In this document: positions 51,901 to 57,720 of the stretch, piece after piece
Position numbering within the stretch: position 1 is the first letter of the stretch
Layout of the letters: each line of letters opens with the position of its first letter
NCBI GenBank assembly: GCA_024195265.1
Contig: JAJLRJ010000008.1
Location: 27,735,432-27,799,431 of the forward strand
Length of the DNA stretch: 64,000 nt
DNA from: Dendrophyllia cribrosa
Taxonomy: Eukaryota > Cnidaria > Anthozoa > Scleractinia > Dendrophylliidae
Direction of reading: 5' to 3'
Program-made: the position numbers and the translations under genes
Notes under the pieces: model-generated
What the model saw: only the letters and a program-made list of their open reading frames with translations
What the model was told of the DNA's origin: nothing
Databases searched by the model: none

Positions 51901-53470
51901 TTGTTGTCTAATATAATAAAGCATGTTACAGACAAGCAAGTTTTCTATAACAAGTTTTGCCTTGACAAGTTTTACTTGCTCGTATGTAAATATAAAGTTG
52001 TAAAGATTTCCCTTGTCAAGTGCACTTGTTCAAAAGCTGGCATGCTAGCTTTTAAACAAGGCAACTTGTCATAGGAAGACTTGACAAATTGCAAAACTTG
52101 CTTGTCTGTATGCTCAACAAGGAAAACTTGGCAAGTTTTTATTTACACATGAGCAAGTAAAACTTGTCAAGGCAAAACTTGTAATAGAATACTTGCTCGT
52201 CTGTAACGTGATTGTATTGCTGGCTACAAAGAAAACTTGTCAAAGATAACTTGTTTATTCCTTCACACAGGCAAATAGAACTTGACAAGGCACAACTTGT
52301 CAAAGAAAACTTGTTGTTCATACACACGAGCAAGTACACCTTGTCACGGACACTTGCCATAGAAAACTTGCTCGTCTGTATCATGCTTAACTTTAACCTT
52401 TAACCTTTAACAAATTACTCCTAAAACAGTGTAAAAAGACTACACTATAAACGAGTACTTATATTTAAGTTAGAGCAGTTTTCAATTGAGTGTTTATTCA
52501 AAACCACAACCGTGGAGGCACGCTGGTATAGCTTGTCGGACTTTCAACCTGAAGGTTGGTGGTTCAAGCCTGGTCTCTGCCGTTGTGTTGTTTCCTTTGC
52601 ACCACGTTGTCTCTCTCCACCCAGGTGTATAAATAGGTGGCAGTGACATAATGCTGGGGGGTAACTTTGCAATGGACTAGCATCCCATCCAGGGGAGGGG
52701 GGAGTAGTTATACTCTCAGTTGCTACAGAAACTGGGTTAAGCTCCGACAGTTGTGAGCCACAATGCTTGTGAAGACTTACCCAAAACCAATATCAAAGTA
52801 ATTACTCTGGCCAATCACAACAGACCCAGACAATCCAATGAACCAATCAGAATGAGAAGCAAATGCTGTACATATCACGCAGCGCCAAGCGCGGGAAAAT
52901 GTGTCTGAGTAAGTCACGATTGGTTTTGATTTTACATGTGATTGGTTGATAAAGTGGCAAGATATTTTTTGCCAATCACAAAGCGTAGAATGCAAAACCA
53001 AAGCAATTGCTAAGTTACTTTTGACACTCAATTGGAATTTGCTCTATTGTTTTGGCTCTTTCAGGTGCTACTCAGGGTCTCACTTCGTTTAGCATTAAGT
53101 GTCTATGGAGTTATGTCTTTGTTATGTACTGTGTGCACTTTATTGCTGCCCATTGAAACCACAGGAAGACCAATGATGGTAAGTTCGTTACACTGATATT
53201 TGTATGAGTGAAATTGATGAACCTCTCAGTGATCTAATTATTTAAAACGCTTGCAAAAAAACTGACAAAAAATTCAGGATAGAACCCATGATCTTGCGTT
53301 TACTAGTGGTGGTGCAATGCTCTCTCAACTGAGCCATCTAGTCAACTCATGCCAAGTGCAGGGCTGGTCAATTGCGAGTCTGTAATCTACTCCAACATAT
53401 TCTTATTGCTTTGTTGTTGTTGACAATGATTTCTTTTCCTTCATTAATTCCACAGGAAACAATGCATTAA
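21776..53470 (+). CDS. SVOP: SVOP-like SV2-related major facilitator transporter, complete, 16 exons
   Basis: This is a transporter of the major facilitator superfamily related to synaptic vesicle 2-related protein, which in vertebrates sits in synaptic vesicle membranes; its substrate is not settled. Coding exons are 21776-21938 (or alternative 23528-23690), 27071-27174, 28407-28505, 31383-31454, 35657-35781, 36813-36876, 37662-37787, 38589-38717, 43658-43734, 44096-44184, 44559-44660, 47250-47361, 47764-47845, 51581-51670, 53065-53178 and 53456-53470. They total 1563 nt in one frame (520 residues; human SVOP is about 548). The acidic N-tail is followed by [12 protein letters not shown], the MFS motif [10 protein letters not shown] after helix 2, [19 protein letters not shown], an extracellular Cys-rich loop, [36 protein letters not shown] and a final LPIETTG. 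All agree with remembered SVOP order. Introns are packed with mobile elements. Every exon joins without a frame break. Confidence 0.93.
21939..23527 (+). other. SVOP-like intron 1a, probable second promoter region
   Basis: This is non-coding. A fragment near 22466-22535 (gggttgttcaaaagg ... ccactggatagtgattta) belongs to the same foldback family as 56178-56330. The 230 bp before 23528 would hold the form-b promoter and leader; a short upstream frame begins at the atggcggcaagtagc near 23336. No other gene was seen. Confidence 0.5.
23528..23690 (+). CDS. SVOP: SVOP-like alternative first coding exon, form b
   Basis: The ATG at 23528 opens 54 codons plus one base ([16 protein letters not shown]...), with donor gaag|gtaatg. 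It has the same length (163 nt) and end phase as form a and would join equally well to 27071. Because 163 is not a multiple of three, the two cannot both be read in frame in one mRNA. This suggests two promoters giving proteins with different acidic N-tails. Confidence 0.7.
24167..24467. mobile_element. 301-bp MITE with poly-C/poly-G flanked arms
   Basis: The left arm gggccattccatttaatat and right arm atataaaatggaatggccc are inverted repeats. They continue inward through a long C run (about 24190-24214), a matching G run and cctattgaggtat. A possible 3-bp duplication (att) flanks it. The interior has a further poly-G run near 24370-24392. Confidence 0.8.
24873..25050. mobile_element. Foldback element of about 180 bp
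   Basis: The arms agree as imperfect inverted repeats over about 80 bp: gtgcattattgagttat and gggaatttttaagaaca on the left, with their reverse complements on the right. No target duplication was resolved. Confidence 0.7.
25194..25594. mobile_element. 400-bp MITE with agggctcccg ends
   Basis: The left end aagggctcccgacaa...cctaagta and right end tacttagga...gccgggagccctt are imperfect inverted repeats of about 30 bp. The interior is non-coding. Confidence 0.75.
27071..27174 (+). CDS. SVOP: SVOP-like exon 2
   Basis: The acceptor is tttttcag and the donor gta|gtaagt. It completes the codon begun by either first exon, then adds 34 codons. It encodes the conserved [12 protein letters not shown] lead-in and the start of helix 1. 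Confidence 0.92.
27175..28406 (+). other. SVOP-like intron 2
   Basis: This is non-coding and AT-rich. A short duplicated segment with ggctacccgttcgaaaat occurs near 27742 and 27788. No gene or clear element was seen. Confidence 0.6.
28407..28505 (+). CDS. SVOP: SVOP-like exon 3
   Basis: The acceptor is aattttag and the donor acg|gtaagt; it has 33 codons. It encodes [15 protein letters not shown], matching the A-D-A-M-E-M-M-I-L-S motif of SVOP helix 1. Confidence 0.92.
28795..29220. mobile_element. MITE with tatacctgccaa ends
   Basis: tatacctgccaactct on the left and agacttggcaggtata on the right are inverted repeats. The flanks ggcctct (28791-28797) and ggcctct (29221-29227) may be the target duplication. 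It contains gtgtgag/ctcacac repeats. Confidence 0.65.
29472..31063. mobile_element. Outer piggyBac-like element, TTAA-CCC...GGG-TTAA
   Basis: The left end TTAACCCTATTCAGCCTG and right end CAGGCCGAATAGGGTTAA are inverted repeats directly flanked by TTAA, the classic piggyBac arrangement of CCC...GGG. It is about 578 bp once the inner element is removed. No transposase is present. Confidence 0.82.
29540..30557. mobile_element. Inner piggyBac-like element nested in the outer one
   Basis: TTAACCCATTCACTCCTG at the left and AGGAGCGAATGGGTTAA at the right are imperfect inverted repeats flanked by TTAA. It inserted at a TTAA within the outer element. A 111-codon frame at 29842-30177 has no recognisable transposase motif and is not accepted as a gene. 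Confidence 0.8.
31383..31454 (+). CDS. SVOP: SVOP-like exon 4
   Basis: The acceptor is tgtttttgcag and the donor act|gtaagt; it has 24 codons. It encodes helix 2 and the signature MFS loop [10 protein letters not shown] between helices 2 and 3. Confidence 0.93.
31514..32327. mobile_element. DNA element with ggccgcttaatagagg repeats
   Basis: The left end tcggacctctattaagcgg and right end ccgcttaacagaggtccga are inverted repeats. The right side carries five tandem copies of an 18-bp unit (tggccgcttaatagaggg) at about 32235-32325; the left side carries two. Open frames here are translations of the tandem repeat and not genes. Confidence 0.75.
31816..31988. mobile_element. 173-bp Mutator-like MITE nested in the preceding element
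   Basis: The ends TAACCaGCGATCAGGCGCTC and its reverse complement differ by one base and continue into T8/A8 runs. The 9-bp gcttgtgac occurs on both sides (31807-31815 and 31989-31997), a clean target duplication of Mutator length. The interior is G/A-rich and non-coding. Confidence 0.88.
32340..32735. repeat. Dispersed repeat, uninterrupted copy
   Basis: It matches 4500-4743 and then 6061-6140 in the same order. It supplies the uninterrupted form of the repeat broken in the ABCC intron. It ends in inverted short motifs ccaattacagctatccaatt/acagctgtaattgg. Confidence 0.75.
32767..33075 (+). mobile_element. tRNA-Glu-derived SINE, copy 1
   Basis: The head resembles a tRNA: box A tggtctagtggttagcgc, an anticodon loop ctttcaa (anticodon TTC, Glu) and box B ggtttgagcc. 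A body is shared with 52507-52781 (ataatgctgggg, gactagcatcccatccag, gttgtgagcca). The 11-bp tacatgtatgt flanks both ends (32756-32766 and 33076-33086), as expected for target-primed insertion. Confidence 0.9.
34617..34707 (+). other. tRNA-like sequence (degenerate tRNA or SINE head)
   Basis: cgtggcctagtggcgtgg resembles box A and ggctcaagttcaaatctcac resembles box B. A T8 run follows that would end Pol III transcription. The arms pair poorly, so it is probably a pseudogene or SINE fragment. Confidence 0.35.
35396..35575. repeat. Palindromic minisatellite of GTGCACCGGT units
   Basis: Many overlapping copies of gtgcaccggt, actagtgcaccgg and their complements occur. 35496-35519 is a perfect palindrome centred on actagt. 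It lies 80 bp upstream of the exon 5 acceptor. Confidence 0.9.
35657..35781 (+). CDS. SVOP: SVOP-like exon 5
   Basis: The acceptor is tgttttacag and the donor cagtc|gtaagt. It encodes helix 3 and the [14 protein letters not shown] motif of helix 4, which matches [14 protein letters not shown] in SVOP. Confidence 0.93.
35782..36812 (+). other. SVOP-like intron 5
   Basis: It starts with a piece of the aaccctttcactcccagt repeat family (about 35818-36000; related sequence, inverted, at 47410-47575). It then has a TTAA MITE (36041-36222) and unannotated AT-rich DNA. Confidence 0.6.
36041..36222. mobile_element. 182-bp TTAA-flanked MITE
   Basis: The left TTAAAGGCCCGCCTTCACCC and the right GGGTGAAGGTGGGCCTTTAA are inverted repeats with one mismatch. 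TTAA is at both ends. The interior is non-coding. Confidence 0.82.
36813..36876 (+). CDS. SVOP: SVOP-like exon 6
   Basis: The acceptor is ttctatcag and the donor tct|gtaaga. It encodes [13 protein letters not shown], the loop after helix 4 that carries the AEFLP motif of SVOP. Confidence 0.92.
36877..37661 (+). other. SVOP-like intron 6
   Basis: This is AT-rich. A degenerate repeat near 37255-37415 (gaacctctcc...ggacacctc) may be a decayed MITE. Nothing else was seen. Confidence 0.5.
37662..37787 (+). CDS. SVOP: SVOP-like exon 7
   Basis: The acceptor is ttctctgcag and the donor tat|gtaagt; it has 42 codons. It encodes helices 5 and 6, including [16 protein letters not shown]. Confidence 0.93.
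37788..38588 (+). other. SVOP-like intron 7
   Basis: This is AT-rich non-coding DNA with only short chance frames. No element was recognised. Confidence 0.6.
38589..38717 (+). CDS. SVOP: SVOP-like exon 8
   Basis: The acceptor is caccttttag and the donor gag|gtgaat; it has 43 codons. It encodes the W-L-P-E-S motif after helix 6 and the charged central cytosolic loop. Confidence 0.92.
39126..39866 (-). pseudogene. PLE C-terminal part: GIY-YIG endonuclease
   Basis: This frame has a Cys-rich stretch ([28 protein letters not shown]) leading into the GIY-YIG core and conserved Arg and His positions. The true reading frame continues upstream to about 40005 ([17 protein letters not shown]), where a one-base shift separates it from the RT frame. 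Confidence 0.88.
39881..40591 (-). pseudogene. PLE reverse transcriptase fragment
   Basis: It encodes RT palm motifs with YIDD catalytic aspartates. The same polypeptide continues upstream to about 40700 ([16 protein letters not shown]), with a one-base insertion near 40640. Downstream it loses frame near 40005. The fingers region and 5' part of the element are absent. Confidence 0.88.
40842..41616. mobile_element. PIF/Harbinger DNA transposon remnant
   Basis: The ends gggcctgtttacatga and tcatgtaaacaggccc are perfect inverted repeats. They are flanked by TTA on both sides (40839-40841 and 41617-41619), the 3-bp duplication used by PIF/Harbinger elements. Subterminal ctactaggtaggg motifs repeat at both ends. 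Only a short frame remains inside. Confidence 0.88.
41046..41486 (+). pseudogene. Possible Harbinger protein N-terminal fragment
   Basis: The ATG at 41046 ([15 protein letters not shown]...) heads a frame with a hydrophobic segment and an Arg-rich [13 protein letters not shown] stretch, the kind seen just before the catalytic part of Harbinger transposases. A poly-A run follows and the frame ends within the right terminal region. Assignment rests on position within the element and composition only. Confidence 0.4.
43658..43734 (+). CDS. SVOP: SVOP-like exon 9
   Basis: The acceptor is ttttttacag and the donor tatg|gtgagt. It encodes [22 protein letters not shown], the loop into helix 7. Confidence 0.92.
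43735..44095 (+). other. SVOP-like intron 9
   Basis: This is a short AT-rich intron. Nothing was recognised in it. Confidence 0.8.
44096..44184 (+). CDS. SVOP: SVOP-like exon 10
   Basis: The acceptor is ttcttttcag and the donor ggag|gtaaga. It encodes the rest of helix 7 ([15 protein letters not shown]) and the start of the large lumenal loop. Confidence 0.92.
44185..44558 (+). other. SVOP-like intron 10
   Basis: This is a short AT-rich intron with nothing recognised. Confidence 0.8.
44559..44660 (+). CDS. SVOP: SVOP-like exon 11
   Basis: The acceptor is ttgtctcag and the donor cctg|gtacag. It encodes the loop with paired Cys residues (C-G-C-Q-L-L) and [14 protein letters not shown], matching the D-L-L-W-T-T-L-S-E-F-P-G motif of SVOP. 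Confidence 0.93.
44661..47249 (+). other. SVOP-like intron 11 with a 2.2-kb DNA element
   Basis: Most of the intron is the inverted-repeat element 44720-46884. The remainder (46885-47249) is AT-rich and unannotated. Confidence 0.7.
44720..46884. mobile_element. 2.2-kb terminal-inverted-repeat element
   Basis: The left end tgaagggctcggtccataacc and, inverted, the right end (ggttatgccccgagtcctt) begin arms of about 60 bp that share ttgctttttaggtcgttt. A second, internal inverted pair of about 52 bp lies at 45802-45853 and 46664-46715 (ctcctccccactaacggctg). No transposase frame was recognised. Confidence 0.75.
47250..47361 (+). CDS. SVOP: SVOP-like exon 12
   Basis: The acceptor is ctcctgtag and the donor ggaag|gtaaga. 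It encodes helix 8, the LEKLGRKKT loop (the second MFS A-like motif) and helix 9. Confidence 0.93.
47362..47763 (+). other. SVOP-like intron 12 with repeat fragment
   Basis: 47410-47575 contains, on the - strand, the cttaaccctttcattcccag repeat also present at 35818 and related to the 106-bp satellite units at 53640 and 59540. Confidence 0.6.
47764..47845 (+). CDS. SVOP: SVOP-like exon 13
   Basis: The acceptor is tttcttacag and the donor gag|gtaata. It encodes helix 10 and [10 protein letters not shown], a hallmark of the SV2/SVOP group. Confidence 0.93.
48249..49478. repeat. Left arm of the palindrome
   Basis: This is about 1230 bp. It opens with ggtata-type tandem hexamers (48281-48340) and contains on the - strand a tRNA-like sequence (48533-48600). 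It closes with four ggggtacagga-type units. Confidence 0.9.
49479..49916. repeat. (GGA)n/(GGT)n centre of the palindrome
   Basis: Interrupted GGA runs (about 49555-49812) and GGT runs (about 49830-49910) are broken by repeats of the linker gaaacaatagaattgtgg. Long frames here (poly-Ser, poly-Pro, poly-Glu) are translations of the microsatellite. Confidence 0.95.
49917..51165. repeat. Right arm of the palindrome
   Basis: This is about 1249 bp. It begins with seven cctgtaccc-type units (against four in the left arm) and otherwise mirrors the left arm. The tRNA-like segment is in + orientation at about 50846-50902. Confidence 0.9.
50846..50902 (+). other. tRNA-like segment inside the arm
   Basis: gatggtctagcg resembles box A, and ggttcgagtcc is a perfect Pol III box B consensus. 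The mirror copy is at about 48533-48600 on the - strand. The acceptor stem cannot be formed, so it is a tRNA-derived fragment and not a tRNA gene. Confidence 0.5.
51581..51670 (+). CDS. SVOP: SVOP-like exon 14
   Basis: The acceptor is tcatttgcag and the donor cag|gtacat; it has 30 codons. It encodes [20 protein letters not shown] and helix 11, closely matching SVOP. Confidence 0.93.
51919..52388. mobile_element. 470-bp MITE with dense aacttgtc/gacaagtt motifs
   Basis: The left aagcatgttacagacaagca and right end (inverted gctcgtctgtatcatgctt) match over about 28 bp. More than fifteen copies of acttgtc/gacaagt in both orientations fill the interior. Confidence 0.8.
52477..53043. mobile_element. 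TIR element (caattgagtgt ends) interrupted by a SINE
   Basis: The left gcagttttcaattgagtgt and right acactcaattggaatttgc are imperfect inverted repeats. Internal caaaaccaaagcaatt and ccaatcac motifs occur in both orientations. A related copy lies at 55287-55850. Confidence 0.7.
52507..52781 (+). mobile_element. tRNA-Glu-derived SINE, copy 2
   Basis: It has the same head (actttcaacctgaaggt, ggttcaagcctgg) and body as 32767-33075, but diverged. The 8-bp caaaacca flanks both ends (52499-52506 and 52782-52789). Confidence 0.85.
53065..53178 (+). CDS. SVOP: SVOP-like exon 15
   Basis: The acceptor is ggctctttcag and the donor atg|gtaagt; it has 38 codons. It encodes helix 12 and [11 protein letters not shown], matching L-P-I-E-T-K-G-R in SVOP. 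Confidence 0.92.
53456..53470 (+). CDS. SVOP: SVOP-like terminal coding exon (four codons and stop)
   Basis: The acceptor is aattccacag before 53456. It encodes Glu-Thr-Met-His, then taa at 53468-53470. The C-tail is shorter than in vertebrate SVOP. Reading through the previous donor would instead give a stop within a few codons. Confidence 0.75.
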   Translation, partial: ETMH

Positions 53471-53649
53471 CCGGACCTCCAGGAAACACCATCTCATATT
53501 TTTGTATAACTTTCTTTTACAATTAATTCATAGAATTTTGTAATTTTCAGGCTGTTGTTATACGTTTTCAAAATAGTAGGATTTGTTATTTTTCTTTTAG
53601 CCAGCTGTTTTGGATGTTTTTATTTTTATTTTACCCTTTCATTTCCAGA

Positions 53650-54120
53650 ATCTAGTTCTAACTTTTGGGTATGTGGATGAAATGCTACGATGTGACTGCC
53701 AAGTGAAAGCGATTGAGCAGTACTCTTTTGTAGTGCTGTTTATGAATTGTGCTGAACAAGGTGGTTCTAACTTTTGAGTCTCTGGATGAAATCCTAAAGT
53801 GTGACCATTCAAACGAAAGCTATCGAGCAGTGCTTTCCTGTGGTGCTGTTTGTTATGCTGTAAAAGGTGGTTGTAACTTTTGAGTCTGTGGATGAAATCC
53901 TATGATGCAACCATTCAAATGAAAGCTATTGAGCAGTACGTTTCTGTGTTGCTGTTTATTATGCTGTACAAGGTAGTTCTAACTTTTGAGTCTGTGGATG
54001 AAATCCTATATGGTGAATTCAATCAAATGAAGACAACTGCGCAGTATTATCCTGTGGTATTGTTTAAATGTGCTGTACGCGTCAAGGTGATTCTAACTTT
54101 TGAGTCTGGATGAAATTCTA
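53650..54120. repeat. 106-bp satellite array A (about 4.5 units)
   Basis: Units begin ggttctaacttttgagtctg and include gaaatcctatgatg and gagcagt.ctttcctgtgg. Starts near 53653, 53761, 53867, 53972 and 54086 give a period of 105-114 bp. Confidence 0.9.
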
Positions 54121-54362
54121 AAGTGGGACCATTGAAATGTTGTTGTCCTGTTTTTTTGTTTTTTCAATTTTTGTTAATTGCTTCAAGCGGGATGAGTGTG
54201 TATGCCCCTTCAAAATGTAAAAATTCAACTACACCTTGCAACATGGTGGGACGTGCTTCACATTTCAACACAGAGTATACTCAATGTTAGACTGTCTACT
54301 ACAGTGTATTTTCCGACGATGTATTTTTTAATACACGTCTGTTGCATATCGTAGAACGTAGA

Positions 54363-54368
54363 AATAAA
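54363..54368 (+). promoter_or_regulatory. Possible polyadenylation signal AATAAA
   Basis: A canonical hexamer lies about 890 bp after the SVOP-like stop. A second lies at about 54963. Choice between them cannot be made from sequence. Confidence 0.3.
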
Positions 54369-55227
54369 TTAAGTACGTATGTTGTGTATCGTTCTACATA
54401 GAAATAAGTCAAGAAACGTATCATAAAAACTGGTCAAAGAGAAAGCCAGATAGAATTCTATTAATACCGAACTAAGGTAAATTGGGCCGTGTTTTATTGG
54501 GACCAATCATTTCCGCCTCGTGCACATCAGGTTCTGGATGATTCAGTTAAGTTCTCCCAACAGATCACTTTGGTTGGAAATGATGATAATGATAATTATT
54601 AAGCAAAATTGTGGACCGTGTTGACCGCGTTCAGGGTCTGTAAGTTACAAAAAAGGCAACAAACCTAAATACTACTAGAAAGCGGTTGATGCCAAAAGCG
54701 CATGACCTGAATTCCACTGATGGGAAAGGGCACTGGATACTAGCCGACATTTAGAATTTAAGGAAAAGAATATATTTTTAAAAGTACATTTATGCAACTC
54801 ATTTTGTACAGCAAATTTTGGGAACAGTATTATTTTTGGTACCATTGGAATTATTTGAAATTTTAATGTGAAACATACTTCACAACTGGAATATTAACTG
54901 ATAAATGTGAAATTTTGAGGAAAAATACATCTTGTATAAAAAAAATTTACCCGTAAGAATTGTAATAAATCCTTCGTGTTATTCAATTGAAATGTTCAGC
55001 TACACATACATGGATTTATTTTGCCTTCTTTGTGCTATTTATTATTGGAGAATCGAATAATTGGAATCATCAATACCGACTAGATAATCAGATTGTAAAT
55101 TATTGTTAAGAGAATTTTGCACTTCTTCACTCCCAAAGTGATGTTGTGTGGTTGTAGTAGGGTCACGAAAGTTCGCCTGCATTTGCGGGTTATGTAAAGC
55201 TTGTATACCAGGCAATAATTTAATTAT

Positions 55228-55850
55228 TAGCTTAAATTGCAATCCCTTGTAAATATCAATATAATAACCATAAACTAGTACTTATATTTAGTAAGAGCAG
55301 TTTTCAATTGAGTGTTGTAAAAACCAAACCAAAGTAATTTCTCTGGCCAATCACAACAGACACAGACTCGCAATAATTGCCCACTCCAGAAACTATTAAA
55401 AATACCATAATACTCTTTAAAGTGCCGGTTTGGGTGGTGCTTGATGTAAGCCTCATTTTTCCGATTTCTTTTGTTTTCAGCACGAACTGCACGTGCTATG
55501 CTTCAACTTCGTGGCAATTTGCATACGGTGCACATTTTTATGCGAAGACACAATGCTACGTCCTAGCGTTCCTTCATGTACTCTGAATCCATTGTGCCAT
55601 TCTAACAAAGGAGACTTGAATAATTACACCCCGGTGAGGCTGAGCCTGCGCATAAAAGAGTATTATGGTATTTTTCGGAGTGGCCAATTACAAGCGCGGG
55701 AAATCGCGGATGCGAGTGAGTCACAATTTGTTTTGGGTTTACTTTTGATTGGTTGATTTAGTGGCGCGAGATCTTTTAGCCAATCACAAAGCATAGCAGT
55801 GCAAAACCAAAACAATCTAGAAATTACTTTACATAATCAATTGATAGCCT
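55228..55850. repeat. Second copy of the intron-14 repeat, interrupted by another MITE
   Basis: It shares agcttaaattgcaatccctt, gtacttatattta, gcagttttcaattgagtgt and the ccaatcacaaagc stretch with 51888-53045. Here the interruption is the MITE 55381-55683 and not a SINE. Confidence 0.7.
55381..55683. mobile_element. MITE with ccactcc ends nested in the repeat
   Basis: The left ccactcc...aaaaataccataatactctt and the right aagagtattatggtatttttcggagtgg are inverted repeats. It splits the surrounding repeat between gcaataattg and ccaattacaag. Confidence 0.75.
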
Positions 55851-56177
55851 CTATATATATTCACGTGCACAAAATATACTGTTCAATTAAATATTAATTG
55901 TGCAAGAACTTCAGCACTGTCACTTTTCAAAAGGGTGTAAAAAATATCCGCACTTTCATGGAATTTAGGTCAATAAAATTATTGAATTGTTTTAAAACTT
56001 GCGTCTGAATTAGAGTGAGCATTTTCTTCCTGGAATACAAAGAACGGTTGAACTACCCGTACTGTACACGCCAAACTAAGGTTGTCGCTCACGGAGAGGG
56101 CAGACCACAGGGCTCCTAACCTTTGGTCCCACCTCGTCTCCAGGTCCCTCTCCGCGTTTCAAATGGCGGGCGGAGAA

Positions 56178-56330
56178 ACCCCTTGCCCCGGATGTTCAAA
56201 AGGTGGATAGCGCTATTCAACGGATAAATCACTGTCCAGTGGGTAAGTATTAACAAAATCAATTGTGTTATCCACTGGATAGTGATTTATCCAGTGGATA
56301 GCGCCATCCGCCTTTTGAACAACTGGGGCC
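56178..56330. mobile_element. Foldback MITE with gttcaaaaggcggat arms
   Basis: ggatgttcaaaaggtggatag and, inverted, atccgccttttgaacaa bound a 150-bp segment with internal ccactggatagtgatttat repeats. A fragment of the same family is at 22466-22535. Confidence 0.75.
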
Positions 56331-56399
56331 TGGAGTATGCTGTCGCTTAAAATGTGATGAAATGCGTTTGTTTCGTTTCAACAACAGTTTCAGATTGCC

Positions 56400-56865
56400 A
56401 GAAGACCCCGGTGGGGGGGGGGGGGGGGGGTTAGATTGAGGGGGGGGGAGGTGGTGTACTCCCATATATGAGCTACATACGTATGTGCCGCTGTGAAGAG
56501 TATGGTTTTAAGGCAGTTTAGTTTGGGATAGGGTATAGTTATCAGAGATTTTTGGTCTAGAATAGGGTATCATTTTCCGCGAAACTGATCAGTTGCGTGT
56601 AGAATTTAGTCTAGACAAGGTTTACTGGCAAATGGCATTGAAAAATCGGTACGGCGGGCAGTACGGCATTTTTACTGACCCCTTGTAAATAATAACAAAG
56701 AAAGCGTTCAAAAATTTGGTCTAGAATGGAGTGGGATTTTTCGGTGTTTAGTCTAGAATAGGGTTGCAAAATGCAGCTAAAATGGTCTAGTATAGGTTAA
56801 GGGTCTCGGAGTCCCAGCGGCACATCCCCGCCCAAACATTTGCAGAGTACCCCCGCGGGCAGAAT
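56400..56865. repeat. G-rich element with agtacaccc ends
   Basis: It starts with a G run (56409-56430) and gtggtgtactccc...tatgtgccgctg. It ends cagcggcacatcc...gagtacccccgc, an imperfect inverted pair. gtctagaatagggt recurs at least three times within. Confidence 0.6.
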
Positions 56866-57261
56866 ACAAACACGGATGCAATCCTTTGACAACTTCACGT
56901 TGTTTTTGAGTGGCTATTCTTTTTAGCTTACCTCTTTTGAGATTACGTTGATAACATTGTTACAGGCTTACCTTCGAAATCGATGCTTGGGAGTGAAATT
57001 AGCTAATCTGACGTAAACATGCATGAGGGGTATCGTGTTTGTATATTGTAATTTCAACCAGTTATTCCCCAAAAAAGCTGTTGAAAAGAAAACGGCATTG
57101 GTAAAAAATGAATTTTTCTTGAAAGTATCACGATAAATGCGCGCGCAAGTTTAATTTCGAAATTGGGCTGACGAAATATGAAATAATAAAAAAACGGAAA
57201 ATGTTTAGAACAATTTATTCTACTTCAGTGGAAAAAGGTGAACATTTCTTACTTAAAGTTT

Positions 57262-57720
57262 GTAGATGATTTATCCCTTAATACAGGTTAGATTATTTTA
57301 TTTCCTTGGATGAAACGTCTCCTGTTGTCAATGTTAAAGATATCTAGGATTTCTTACAACACAGCGATAAAGCGGCGGAAGTCTGCTCCTTTTTCACGCT
57401 ATTGAAAAACACATTTGTGGAAATCAAAGACGTTTGCAGGTACCTAGCGATTTTTTTACTCTTCTGCTTTTTCAGGGAAATTCAGTCAAACTCAGCCGAT
57501 TATCATGTTTGTTATTTCTCTGTTAATAACACACGTTCCTTGTTTTTTTGTCAGTTTTAAAGCTTGAGAAAAAGGAGGATCATGTTACATAAAGCAAGTA
57601 CATGATTTATCCCTCAATACAGGTTAGTTTATTATATTTTCTAGGAAGAAAGATCTGCTGTTATCAATTTTAAACATACTCTTACAACGATGCCCTTAAC
57701 ACAGCGAGAAAGCTGCAGAA
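57262..57720. repeat. Direct duplication of a roughly 120-bp segment
   Basis: 57262-57400 and 57597-57720 share atgatttatccct.aatacaggtta, ttgtcaat and cttacaac...cagcgagaaagc. They are separated by about 200 bp. Confidence 0.6.

Larger units (their letters stand above)
51671..53064 (+). other. SVOP-like intron 14 with MITE, MITE and SINE
   Basis: It contains the MITE 51919-52388, and the TIR element 52477-53043 with the SINE 52507-52781 inserted in it. Parts of this intron reappear downstream at 55228-55850. Confidence 0.75.
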
